Below, in pieces: positions 5,597 to 13,006 of a stretch of DNA of 16,522 bases. Origin of the DNA: Cytophagaceae bacterium UBA6715. GTDB lineage: Bacteria; Bacteroidota; Bacteroidia; Cytophagales; Spirosomataceae. Under the pieces are notes generated by a model. The model worked only from the letters and a program-made list of their open reading frames with translations, searched no databases and was not told the DNA's origin. Within the stretch, counting starts at the first letter, position 1. Each line of letters starts with the position of its first letter. The stretch spans positions 11,025 through 27,546 of the forward strand of contig DKIP01000089.1 of the NCBI GenBank assembly GCA_002454335.1, read 5' to 3'. Position numbers and translations under genes: made by a program.

Positions 5597-7066
5597 TTAT
5601 TTCGCTGAATAGTTCGGTGCTTCTTTCGAAATGCTCACATCATGTGGGTGACTTTCTTTTACACCTGCCGAAGTGATTTTAACGAATTTGGCATGTTGCA
5701 TCGCTTCAATTGAAGAAGCTCCACAATATCCCATGCCGGCTTTTAATCCGCCAACCATTTGGTATAGAATTTCGGTTACAGAACCTTTGAACGGTACTCG
5801 ACCCACAATTCCTTCCGGGACTAATTTTTTGATATCATCTTCTGCATCTTGGAAATAACGGTCTTTCGATCCATCTTCCATTGCCTCCAATGAGCCCATT
5901 CCACGGTAGGATTTGAATTTACGTCCTTCCAAAATGATCATTTCACCTGGTGCTTCATCAGTTCCTGCTAGTAAAGATCCCATCATGACTGTGCTTGCGC
6001 CCCCAGCGATAGCTTTCGCCACATCTCCAGAATAACGAATACCACCATCAGCGATGACAGGAACGTCATATTTTTGTAAAGCTTTGGCAGCTTCATAAAC
6101 AGCGGTCAATTGAGGCATTCCCACACCCGCGATGATACGCGTTGTGCAAATACTTCCTGGACCAACACCTACTTTTACGGCATCCGCTCCCGCTTCTGCT
6201 AAGGCTACGGCTGCTTCGCCGGTTGCAATGTTTCCTACGATGACGTCTAGGGTAGGGAAAGATTTCTTCACCGACTTCAATGCGTCAATAACTCCTTTGG
6301 AATGTCCATGCGCTGTATCAATGCTGATGACATCTACGCCTACATTCACTAATGCTTGCACGCGATCCAATAAATCAGGCGTAACACCCACGGCAGCACC
6401 TACGCGCAGTCGGCCTAACGAATCTTTCGATGCCAATGGATGCGACTTGCGTTTTAAAATATCTTTATAGGTAATCAATCCGATTAATTTGCCGTTTTTG
6501 TCAATGATAGGCAATTTTTCGATTTTGTATTCTTGCAAAATGCTCTCAGCTTCTTCCATGCTGATACCTTCTTTGGCCGTGATCAAATTGTCTTTGGTCA
6601 TGATTTCAGCCACGGGGCGTGCCGTTTGTTTTTGAAACCGCAAATCACGGTTTGTCAAAATTCCGACCAAATGTCCTTTGTCGTCAATGACTGGAATTCC
6701 GCCAATTTTGAATTCCTTCATGATGCGTTGCGCATCACCTAACGTTTGATTGTCTTTAAGGGTAACGGGATCAATGATCATTCCCGACTCCGAACGCTTT
6801 ACCTTACGAACCTGTGCGGCTTGCTGGTCGATTGTCATGTTTTTGTGAATGATTCCAATTCCACCTTCTTGGGCAAGAGCAATAGCTAGGTCGGCTTCGG
6901 TCACTGTATCCATCGCCGCAGAAACGATTGGAATATTTAATGTGATGTTACGTGTTAAGCGAGATTGAGTGCTAACCTCACGAGGCAAAACCTCTGAATA
7001 AGCAGGTAATAACAATACGTCGTCGTATGTTAAGGCCTCAAAAAGAAATTTGTTGGAATCGAGCAT
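5597..7066 (-). CDS. guaB: Inosine-5'-monophosphate dehydrogenase
   Basis: GuaB oxidises IMP to XMP with NAD+, the committed step of GMP synthesis, as a cytoplasmic tetramer. At 489 residues it is a full-length bacterial enzyme: N-terminal barrel start LTYDDVLLLPAYSEV (12-26), a tandem CBS (Bateman) pair at about 95-205, then the rest of the barrel. The active-site loop GPGSICTT has catalytic Cys307, the phosphate-binding ADGGIRYSGD follows (339-348), and the mobile flap carries Arg403-Tyr404 in KDRYFQ, with EGIVGRVPFKG after it. The CBS pair normally binds adenine and guanine nucleotides and tunes activity. The gene is monocistronic on the minus strand, divergent from nuoA, and ends at the terminator shared with hemE. 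The first ATG gives the usual family N-terminus. Confidence 0.98.
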   Translation of the reverse strand: MLDSNKFLFEALTYDDVLLLPAYSEVLPREVSTQSRLTRNITLNIPIVSAAMDTVTEADLAIALAQEGGIGIIHKNMTIDQQAAQVRKVKRSESGMIIDPVTLKDNQTLGDAQRIMKEFKIGGIPVIDDKGHLVGILTNRDLRFQKQTARPVAEIMTKDNLITAKEGISMEEAESILQEYKIEKLPIIDKNGKLIGLITYKDILKRKSHPLASKDSLGRLRVGAAVGVTPDLLDRVQALVNVGVDVISIDTAHGHSKGVIDALKSVKKSFPTLDVIVGNIATGEAAVALAEAGADAVKVGVGPGSICTTRIIAGVGMPQLTAVYEAAKALQKYDVPVIADGGIRYSGDVAKAIAGGASTVMMGSLLAGTDEAPGEMIILEGRKFKSYRGMGSLEAMEDGSKDRYFQDAEDDIKKLVPEGIVGRVPFKGSVTEILYQMVGGLKAGMGYCGASSIEAMQHAKFVKITSAGVKESHPHDVSISKEAPNYSAK

Positions 7067-7111
7067 GGCAAATAATTTGATGGAGTGTAAGAACTACTCT
7101 TATTTGCCGGA

Positions 7112-7119
7112 CAAAATTA
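7112..7119 (-). promoter_or_regulatory. Candidate guaB -7 box (TAATTTTG)
   Basis: On the minus strand TAATTTTG fits TAnnTTTG exactly, 45 nt upstream of the guaB ATG. That leaves a short leader of roughly 40 nt in which I see no recognisable riboswitch. No -33 TTG is seen at the usual spacing. Confidence 0.4.
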
Positions 7120-7205
7120 CAGGAATTTTTTGAATTTTTTGTACCTCGCTGAAAAAATACTTGATTCGTCGAATAGGCTGATTTTTGCCTGTGATTTTTT
7201 CGTTA

Positions 7206-7227
7206 AAAATCTGAAATTTTAGATTTT
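7206..7227. promoter_or_regulatory. Near-perfect 22-nt palindrome in the guaB-nuoA intergenic region
   Basis: The arms 7206-7212 (AAAATCT) and 7221-7227 (AGATTTT) flank a GAAATTTT centre, so the 22 bases form a dyad with only one imperfect pair (G7213 with T7220). It lies 39 nt before nuoA in a 199-nt divergent promoter region. It has the size and symmetry of an operator for a dimeric regulator, but being AT-only at the centre it could also be chance in AT-rich DNA. Confidence 0.3.
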
Positions 7228-7237
7228 ATGCAGTAAA

Positions 7238-7263
7238 TTGCGGCTTCATTTTATAAGCCTTTG
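7238..7263 (+). promoter_or_regulatory. Weak candidate nuoA promoter (TTG 7238-7240, TTTG 7260-7263)
   Basis: A TTG at 7238-7240 and a TTTG at 7260-7263 have roughly the spacing of Bacteroidota -33 and -7 boxes, but the TA of TAnnTTTG is replaced by AG. The pair ends just 2 nt before the nuoA ATG. It is the only candidate I see between the palindrome and the gene. Confidence 0.25.
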
Positions 7264-7265
7264 TC

Positions 7266-7634
7266 ATGAACTATCAACCTCAAGATTTTCTGCCGATATT
7301 TGTTCAGCTTCTGGCAGCGTTAGCCTTTATTTTCGCAACGATGTTTGCGACACATGCTTTGGGTCCTAAGCGCCATTCGGCAAGGAAGGATGATACCTTT
7401 GAGTGTGGGATTGAATCTATTGGAGATGCGCGAACGCCTATTTCAGTCAAGTACTTCTTGGTGGCGATTCTATTCGTGCTTTTTGATATTGAAATCGTTT
7501 TTATGTACCCTTGGGCGGTTAATTTCCGTGAATTGTCATGGAATGGTTTTTATGATATGCTCGTATTCATGGGTTTATTATTGGCCGGTTTCGTCTACGT
7601 AATTAAAAAAGGAATTTTAAAGTGGGAAAAATAA
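7266..7634 (+). CDS. nuoA: NADH-quinone oxidoreductase subunit A
   Basis: Small membrane subunit of respiratory complex I, near the quinone entry site. The 122 residues contain three hydrophobic helices (about 9-30, 61-84 and 93-113). The conserved TFECGIE loop (Cys47) lies between the first and second helices, and the second carries DIEIVFMYPWA, the family signature with its intramembrane acidic residues. It opens the nuo operon, 199 nt from the divergent guaB. The start follows directly on a TTTG-containing sequence. Unlike the other nuo junctions, a 47-nt gap with a hairpin separates it from nuoB. Confidence 0.97.
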   Translation: MNYQPQDFLPIFVQLLAALAFIFATMFATHALGPKRHSARKDDTFECGIESIGDARTPISVKYFLVAILFVLFDIEIVFMYPWAVNFRELSWNGFYDMLVFMGLLLAGFVYVIKKGILKWEK

Positions 7635-7659
7635 ACATATTGGCTTAGCCGATGTTTAT
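7631..7659 (+). other. Hairpin in the nuoA-nuoB spacer
   Basis: The segment 7631-7636 pairs with 7654-7659 and 7639-7644 pairs with 7648-7653 (one G-T pair), with a 2-nt bulge at 7637-7638 and a TTA loop. The stem overlaps the nuoA stop codon. It lacks the T run of a terminator and may be a processing or stability element in the polycistronic mRNA. Confidence 0.55.
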
Positions 7660-7681
7660 GTATTCAACAGATAGATAAGAT

Positions 7682-8230
7682 ATGAGTAATTCAACGGTTC
7701 AAGTTGCTGAAGCGCCTCCAGGAGTAGAGGGAGCAGGTTTTTTTGCAACGAGTTTAGATAATTTAGTCGGACTGGCTCGCGCGAATTCGCTTTGGCCTTT
7801 GCCTTTTGCAACCTCTTGTTGCGGGATTGAGTTTATGTCCACGATGGCATCGCATTACGATATTGGCCGATTTGGTGCGGAGCGTTTGAGTTTTTCTGCA
7901 CGCCAAGCCGATGTATTGATGGTGATGGGTACAATTTCCAAGAAAATGGCACCTGTTGTGAAGCAAGTGTATCTTCAAATGGCTGAGCCACGTTGGGTAT
8001 TGTCTGTAGGTGCATGTGCTTGTTCAGGCGGTATTTTTGATACCTATTCGGTTTTGCAAGGCATTGACCGCATTATTCCGGTGGACGTATATGTGCCTGG
8101 TTGCCCACCACGTCCTGAGCAAATTTTGGATGGCTTTATGCAAATTCAAGAATTAGCGAAAAACGAATCGACACGCCGTAGAAACGAGCCGGAATACAAG
8201 GCTTTGTTGGCATCTTACGGTATAGAATAA
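7682..8230 (+). CDS. nuoB: NADH-quinone oxidoreductase subunit B
   Basis: NuoB (PSST) carries the terminal iron-sulfur cluster N2, which passes electrons to quinone. The 182-residue protein has all four cluster ligands in the family pattern: tandem Cys46-Cys47 in TSCCGIE, Cys112 in GACACSGG, and Cys141 in VPGCPPRPE. Cys114 is an extra cysteine next to the third ligand, where Asn or Ile is common. Conserved Arg73 and the GTISKKMAPVVKQVYLQM helix are also present. It acts at the membrane interface together with NuoD, NuoH and NuoA. The ATG at 7682 lies 47 nt after nuoA, and the stop is followed 5 nt later by nuoC. No Shine-Dalgarno is visible. Confidence 0.97.
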   Translation: MSNSTVQVAEAPPGVEGAGFFATSLDNLVGLARANSLWPLPFATSCCGIEFMSTMASHYDIGRFGAERLSFSARQADVLMVMGTISKKMAPVVKQVYLQMAEPRWVLSVGACACSGGIFDTYSVLQGIDRIIPVDVYVPGCPPRPEQILDGFMQIQELAKNESTRRRNEPEYKALLASYGIE

Positions 8231-8235
8231 CAATA

Positions 8236-8736
8236 ATGGAGAATCAACAAATAACAGATGCATTGCAGGCGCAGTTTGGTGCGGATGCCGTGTATGGTGT
8301 GACTGAGTCGCATGGTATTTTGCAGTTTACAACGGGCGTAGATAACATCGTGCCGATGTTACACTATTTGTATGCGCATCCTGAATTTAAGTTTCAGTTT
8401 TTAACTGATTTGGCAGGTATTCATTTTCCAGATGCCAAAGGGCAGGAATTGGGTGTTATCTATCATTTGCACAGTTTGGAAAATAATGTGCGTTTGATGA
8501 TTAAGGCCTATGCGCCGATCGAAGCGCCGCATTTCCCAACGATCACAGGTTTATACGCTGCGGCCAACTGGATGGAGCGTGAGGCATTTGATTTTTATGG
8601 AATCTTATTTGATGGTCATCCTAACTTGACTCGTATCCTGAATATGGACGAAATGGATTACCATCCGATGCGTAAGGAATATCCGTTAGAGGATGCGACG
8701 CGTCATGATAAAATTGATGAATTATTTGGACGATAA
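8236..8736 (+). CDS. nuoC: NADH-quinone oxidoreductase subunit C
   Basis: The 30-kDa-type subunit of the hydrophilic arm; it has no cofactor and packs against NuoD. The 166-residue protein has the signature NWMEREAFDFYGILFDGHPN (111-130), followed by LTRILNMDEMDYHPMRKEYPLE, which is characteristic of the family C-terminus. The N-terminal 50 residues are less conserved, as usual. It is separate from nuoD, not fused as in E. coli. The spacing is 5 nt after nuoB and 12 nt before nuoD, consistent with one transcript. Confidence 0.96.
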   Translation: MENQQITDALQAQFGADAVYGVTESHGILQFTTGVDNIVPMLHYLYAHPEFKFQFLTDLAGIHFPDAKGQELGVIYHLHSLENNVRLMIKAYAPIEAPHFPTITGLYAAANWMEREAFDFYGILFDGHPNLTRILNMDEMDYHPMRKEYPLEDATRHDKIDELFGR

Positions 8737-8748
8737 AAGCGACAAAGC

Positions 8749-9984
8749 ATGTCAGAAGTAGCCTTAGTAAATAACCCTAATGTAGGTTTAGATAAGACGC
8801 AAAAGGGCGGTCCTTATGTAAATGAGCTATCCACGCTTAATTTAGGTCCTACGCACCCTGCCACACATGGGATCTTCCAAAACATCTTAACGATGGATGG
8901 AGAAACGATTGTGGATGCTGAACAAACTGTGGGGTATATCCACCGTGCGTTTGAAAAAATTGCAGAGCGTCGTCCTTTTTACCAAATCACGACCTTAACC
9001 GACCGGATGAACTATTGTTCAGCTCCTATTAATAATATGGGTTGGCACATGACGGTTGAGAAATTATTAGGAATTGAAGTTCCCAAGCGCGCGCAGTATA
9101 TGCGAGTGATTATGATGGAGCTAGCTCGTTTAACGGATCACATCGTATGTAATTCGATTTTGGCTGTGGACACGGGAGCCTTGACAGGTTTCTTGTATGT
9201 GTACCAATGGCGCGAGTTTATCTACGAGATTTATGAAGAAATGTGCGGTGCGCGTTTGACAACCAATATGGGTCGTTTTGGGGGTATGGAGCGTGATTTT
9301 ACGCCCGTTGCCATCGAAAAGATTCATAAATTGTTGAAAGAGTTACCAGCGGCTTTGAAGGAATTTGAAGGCATGGTCATGCGGAATCGTATTTTCATGG
9401 ATCGTACACAAAATGTGGGTGCTATTTCCGCAGAGCGTGCCTTGAATTATGGATTTACAGGTCCGAATTTACGTGCTGCGGGTGTTGATTATGATGTACG
9501 TGCCATGAATCCATATTCTTCGTATGAAGATTTTGAATTTGATGTGCCTGTAGGAACGAAGGGTGATACCTATGATCGTTTCTTAGTGCGTGAAGAGGAG
9601 ATGTGGCAAAGTTTACGCATCATCCAGCAAGCGATTGATAATCTTCCGGAAGGACCTTTTCATGCTGATGCGCCGCATTATTATTTGCCAAAGAAACAAG
9701 ATGTATACCACAATATGGAAGCGTTAATCTATCACTTTAAAATTGTGATGGGTGAAATTGATGCGCCTGTAGGTGAAGTTTACCATTCGGTTGAGGGTGG
9801 TAATGGTGAATTAGGATTCTATTTGGTTTCTGATGGTGGACGGACGCCCTATCGTTTGAAATTTCGCCGCCCAGGCTATATATATTACCAAGCATTCCCT
9901 GAAATGATCAAGGGGACGAGCTTATCTGATGCCATCGTAACGATGTCATCCATGAACGTAATTGCAGGAGAGTTAGATACTTAA
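8749..9984 (+). CDS. nuoD: NADH-quinone oxidoreductase subunit D
   Basis: The 49-kDa-type subunit, descended from [NiFe]-hydrogenase large subunits, which forms the quinone site together with NuoB. The 411-residue protein shows LGPTHPATHG (32-41), whose His residues correspond to the quinone-proximal loop; the LTDRMNYC segment with Tyr89 at the position of the known quinone-site tyrosine; the NMGRFGGMERDF and FMDRTQNVGAISAERAL blocks; and a C-terminal FRRPGYIYYQAFPEMIKG region. The end GELDT matches the usual GxxD-type C-terminus. The hydrogenase metal-binding cysteines are absent, as expected for complex I. The first about 28 residues are a variable extension. Confidence 0.97.
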   Translation: MSEVALVNNPNVGLDKTQKGGPYVNELSTLNLGPTHPATHGIFQNILTMDGETIVDAEQTVGYIHRAFEKIAERRPFYQITTLTDRMNYCSAPINNMGWHMTVEKLLGIEVPKRAQYMRVIMMELARLTDHIVCNSILAVDTGALTGFLYVYQWREFIYEIYEEMCGARLTTNMGRFGGMERDFTPVAIEKIHKLLKELPAALKEFEGMVMRNRIFMDRTQNVGAISAERALNYGFTGPNLRAAGVDYDVRAMNPYSSYEDFEFDVPVGTKGDTYDRFLVREEEMWQSLRIIQQAIDNLPEGPFHADAPHYYLPKKQDVYHNMEALIYHFKIVMGEIDAPVGEVYHSVEGGNGELGFYLVSDGGRTPYRLKFRRPGYIYYQAFPEMIKGTSLSDAIVTMSSMNVIAGELDT

Positions 9985-9987
9985 GAC

Positions 9988-10473
9988 ATGAGCAACATTG
10001 TTTTCCCAGCAGAAACGCTGGACTTAGTTAAAAAAATCATTGCCCGTTATCCGGAAGGAAAACAGAAGTCGGCCTTATTGCCTATTCTTCATTTAGCGCA
10101 AGCTGAGTGGAAATGGTGTTCGCCTGAGGTGATGGATTATGTGGCTTCCTTGCTTTCAATCAGTCCAATTGAGGTATACGAAGTAGCTACTTTTTACACG
10201 ATGTTCCATTTGGAACCTGTGGGAGAGCATGTGATTGAGTATTGTCGGACGGGTCCTTGTTGTTTAATGGGTGGTGTAGAAGTTTACGATCACTTGAAGA
10301 AGCGTTTGGGAATTCAAACGGGAGAGACAACGAAGGATGGTAAATTTACGATCAAAGAAGTTGAGTGTTTGGCGGCTTGCGGTTGGGGTCCTGTATTCCA
10401 AATTCGTGAGAAGTATTACATGCATTTGACGAATGAGAAAGTTGATCAAATTATTGACGAATTAAGCAAATAA
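9988..10473 (+). CDS. nuoE: NADH-quinone oxidoreductase subunit E
   Basis: The 24-kDa-type subunit carrying the off-path [2Fe-2S] cluster N1a in a thioredoxin-like domain. In the 161-residue protein the four ligands are Cys86, Cys91, Cys127 and Cys131, with the same spacing as E. coli NuoE (5, 36 and 4 residues). They sit in YCRTGPCC and ECLAACGWGP, and Cys92 is an additional non-ligand cysteine. The N-terminal helical domain holds SALLPILHLAQAEWKW and VYEVATFYTMF, both family hallmarks. The start codon lies 3 nt after the nuoD stop, and nuoF follows after 7 nt. With NuoF and NuoG it forms the NADH dehydrogenase module. Confidence 0.97.
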   Translation: MSNIVFPAETLDLVKKIIARYPEGKQKSALLPILHLAQAEWKWCSPEVMDYVASLLSISPIEVYEVATFYTMFHLEPVGEHVIEYCRTGPCCLMGGVEVYDHLKKRLGIQTGETTKDGKFTIKEVECLAACGWGPVFQIREKYYMHLTNEKVDQIIDELSK

Positions 10474-10480
10474 GCCGAGG

Positions 10481-11821
10481 ATGAAGATATTAACGCAACA
10501 TATTGACGTACCAGGAATTGAGACCATCGACGTTTTCATGAAAAACGGCGGTTATAAGGCGGTGGAGAAAGCGCTTAAATCAATGACGCCGGATGAGGTG
10601 ACGGAAGAAGTGAAGAAGTCGGGCTTACGTGGTCGTGGAGGTGCAGGTTTTCCAGTGGGTATGAAGTGGTCGTTTTTGGCTAAGCCTGAGGGGGTGCCTC
10701 GATATTTAGTTTGTAATGCGGACGAGTCGGAACCAGGAACGTTCAAGGACCACTATTTAATGTGGAAAACCCCGCATACCTTGATCGAGGGTATGATTGT
10801 ATCCAGTTTTGCTTTAGGAGCAAATACTTCTTATATCTACGTGCGTGGAGAGTTGATGTATGTCATCAATATTCTTGAAAAGGCCATTCAAGAGGCTTAC
10901 GACAAAGGTTTATTAGGAAAAAATATCTTAGGATCTGGTTATGATTTAGATCTATTTGTACAGCCGGGTGGAGGTGCATATATCTGTGGAGAAGAAACAG
11001 CTTTGTTGGAGTCATTAGAAGGGAAACGTGGAAATCCACGTAATAAACCTCCTTTTCCAGCTGTGAAAGGTTTGTGGCAAAGTCCTACGGTGGTTAACAA
11101 TGTGGAGTCGATTTCGGCGACATCTTGGATTGTGAACAATGGAGGTGATGCCTATGCGGCCATTGGTGTTGGAAGAAGTACGGGGACGAAATTGATTTCG
11201 GCATCTGGACATATTAAGAAGCCGGGTGTATATGAGATTCCTTTGGGAATTACGGTAGAAGAGTTTATTTACTCGGATGAGTATTGTGGAGGCATTCGTG
11301 ATGGACATAAATTAAAAGCTGTGGTGGCAGGAGGTTCTTCTGTGCCGATTTTATCAGCGGAAAATATTTTGACAACGGAAGCAGGTGAAAAGCGTTTGAT
11401 GACATATGAATCACTTTCGGAAGGAGGATTTGCGACGGGAACGATGTTAGGTTCAGGTGGTTTTATCGTCATGGATGAGACAACTTGTATTGTACATAAT
11501 ACCTTGACATTTGCGCGTTTTTATCACCATGAATCTTGTGGACAATGTTCGCCATGTCGAGAAGGTACGGGTTGGATGGATAAGGTCATTAAACGTATTG
11601 AGACAGGAAAAGGTCGGATGGAGGACATCGATTTATTAGTTGATGTGGCGAAGAAGATTGAAGGAAATACGATTTGTCCATTGGGTGATGCGGCTTCTTG
11701 GCCAGTTGCTGCGGCGATTCGTCATTTCCGTGATGAGTTTGAATGGCATGTAACACATCCCGAAGAGGCAACAAAACCAGGCGCTGTTTACATGCGTCCG
11801 GGGGCTAGTTGGACAGTATAA
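10481..11821 (+). CDS. nuoF: NADH-quinone oxidoreductase subunit F
   Basis: The 51-kDa-type subunit that binds NADH and FMN and holds [4Fe-4S] cluster N3, the entry point for electrons. The 446-residue protein has the glycine-rich NADH-site loop GLRGRGGAGFP (48-58), the FMN-site region CNADESEPGTFKD (78-90), the GAYICGEETALLESLEG block (165-181), and the N3 ligands Cys353, Cys356 and Cys359 in ESCGQCSPCREGTGW plus Cys399 in TICPLGDA. Length and order are normal. The gene is followed with no spacing by a glycosyltransferase rather than by nuoG, which is the odd feature of this locus. Confidence 0.97.
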   Translation: MKILTQHIDVPGIETIDVFMKNGGYKAVEKALKSMTPDEVTEEVKKSGLRGRGGAGFPVGMKWSFLAKPEGVPRYLVCNADESEPGTFKDHYLMWKTPHTLIEGMIVSSFALGANTSYIYVRGELMYVINILEKAIQEAYDKGLLGKNILGSGYDLDLFVQPGGGAYICGEETALLESLEGKRGNPRNKPPFPAVKGLWQSPTVVNNVESISATSWIVNNGGDAYAAIGVGRSTGTKLISASGHIKKPGVYEIPLGITVEEFIYSDEYCGGIRDGHKLKAVVAGGSSVPILSAENILTTEAGEKRLMTYESLSEGGFATGTMLGSGGFIVMDETTCIVHNTLTFARFYHHESCGQCSPCREGTGWMDKVIKRIETGKGRMEDIDLLVDVAKKIEGNTICPLGDAASWPVAAAIRHFRDEFEWHVTHPEEATKPGAVYMRPGASWTV

Positions 11822-12988
11822 ATGGTAGAAAGCAAGAAGCTATTTGTTGGACATGACGCAAATCGTGCGGGCGCTCAGCTGGTTCTTTTACATTGGTTAA
11901 AAGAACGAAAGGCACAGGGCTTGACGAATTATTTGTTGCTCGTGGACGGCGGAAGTTTATTGGAGGAATATAAAAAAGTGGCCAAGGTGTGGGTATGGCG
12001 TACCGAGAGGCCTCTTTGGTTTAAAGTGAAGCAACGGATACCCGTTATTCGCCAAGCAGGGGAATGGGATCGTACACCTAGCCAACGTAAAGTTGCTGGA
12101 ATTTTACAAGCATTGCGTTCGGAGGCTTTTGATTGCATTATAGGAAATACGGTTTCGTCTGTGTTTTTATTGCGTGAATTGGTTTCTTTACATGTACCTT
12201 TTGAGGTGTATGTGCATGAATTGAGTTATTCGATTTCGAATTTTACTTCTGAAGAAGATCGGAAGTTTATGGCTACAAAGGCGAGACGTATTTACGCGGT
12301 TTCGGGCTTGGTTAAAACGGTATTGGAGAAAGAGGTTGGGGTAGATGCAACGAAAATTGATTTATTGCCACCTATTATTGCATTGCCTGAGGCTACGCGA
12401 AATACGCATGATCCCGTTCGCGCAGCGTTAGGAATTCCTACTGATTCGCCTATTGTGTTTAGTTGTGGATTAGCGGAATGGCGAAAAGCGCCTGATGTGT
12501 TTTTGGAAGTAGCGAAGCAATTGATTGTTAAGATGCCAAAGGTGCATTTTATCTGGTTGGGGATGTTGGAAAATGAATATTCTGACAATTTAATCGCCAA
12601 TACGGCGATTTGGGATACGAAGAAGCAAGTGCATTTATTGCCTGTTTGTTCGGATAGTCGGCCGTATTTTGAGGCGATGGATGTGTTTTTTCTTTCGTCA
12701 CGTGAGGATCCATTTCCTTTGGTGATGTTGGAAGCGGCACATGTAGGAAAGCCGATAGTAGGAGTTCGAGCGAGTGGAGGGGTGAATGATTTTCTCCATG
12801 GGTTGGATGAACTATTAGTAGCGAGTTGGGATGTGGATGTATTGGTGGATAAAATTAGTTCACTATTGCAATTAAATCCTGAACAATTGGCTGAATATCA
12901 GCAAAACTTAAAAGAGCGTGCTGTGCAGTATTCCGCAGCATTATTTATGGACCGATGGGCCCAATTACATAGCAAAAACCGGGATTAA
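11822..12988 (+). CDS. GT4-like family glycosyltransferase inserted in the nuo operon
   Basis: A 388-residue protein that looks like a GT-B fold glycosyltransferase of the GT4 type, which would move a sugar from a nucleotide-activated donor to an unknown acceptor. The N-terminal half has FVGHDANRAGAQLVLLHWL (8-26), the GT4-type donor-side loop, and EVYVHELSYSI around 128-138. The C-terminal donor-binding half shows IVFSCGLAEWRKAPDVFLEVA (211-231), the VHFIWLG strand (241-247) and SSREDPFPLVMLEAAHVGKPIVG (292-314). In that block the E-x7-E motif appears as Asp296-x7-Glu304, a variant I recall in this group. No membrane segment is seen. The ATG is the base right after the nuoF stop and nuoG follows after 18 nt, so it must be co-transcribed and probably coupled. 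It has no known role in complex I. Confidence 0.9.
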   Translation: MVESKKLFVGHDANRAGAQLVLLHWLKERKAQGLTNYLLLVDGGSLLEEYKKVAKVWVWRTERPLWFKVKQRIPVIRQAGEWDRTPSQRKVAGILQALRSEAFDCIIGNTVSSVFLLRELVSLHVPFEVYVHELSYSISNFTSEEDRKFMATKARRIYAVSGLVKTVLEKEVGVDATKIDLLPPIIALPEATRNTHDPVRAALGIPTDSPIVFSCGLAEWRKAPDVFLEVAKQLIVKMPKVHFIWLGMLENEYSDNLIANTAIWDTKKQVHLLPVCSDSRPYFEAMDVFFLSSREDPFPLVMLEAAHVGKPIVGVRASGGVNDFLHGLDELLVASWDVDVLVDKISSLLQLNPEQLAEYQQNLKERAVQYSAALFMDRWAQLHSKNRD

Positions 12989-13006
12989 CCCGCTAGATGA
13001 TAGATT

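Noticed and set aside
7763..8015. Minus-strand open frames inside nuoB and similar antisense frames across the nuo genes
   Set aside because: They lie wholly inside well-supported genes, resemble no family and are expected by chance from the codon pattern of the true frame.
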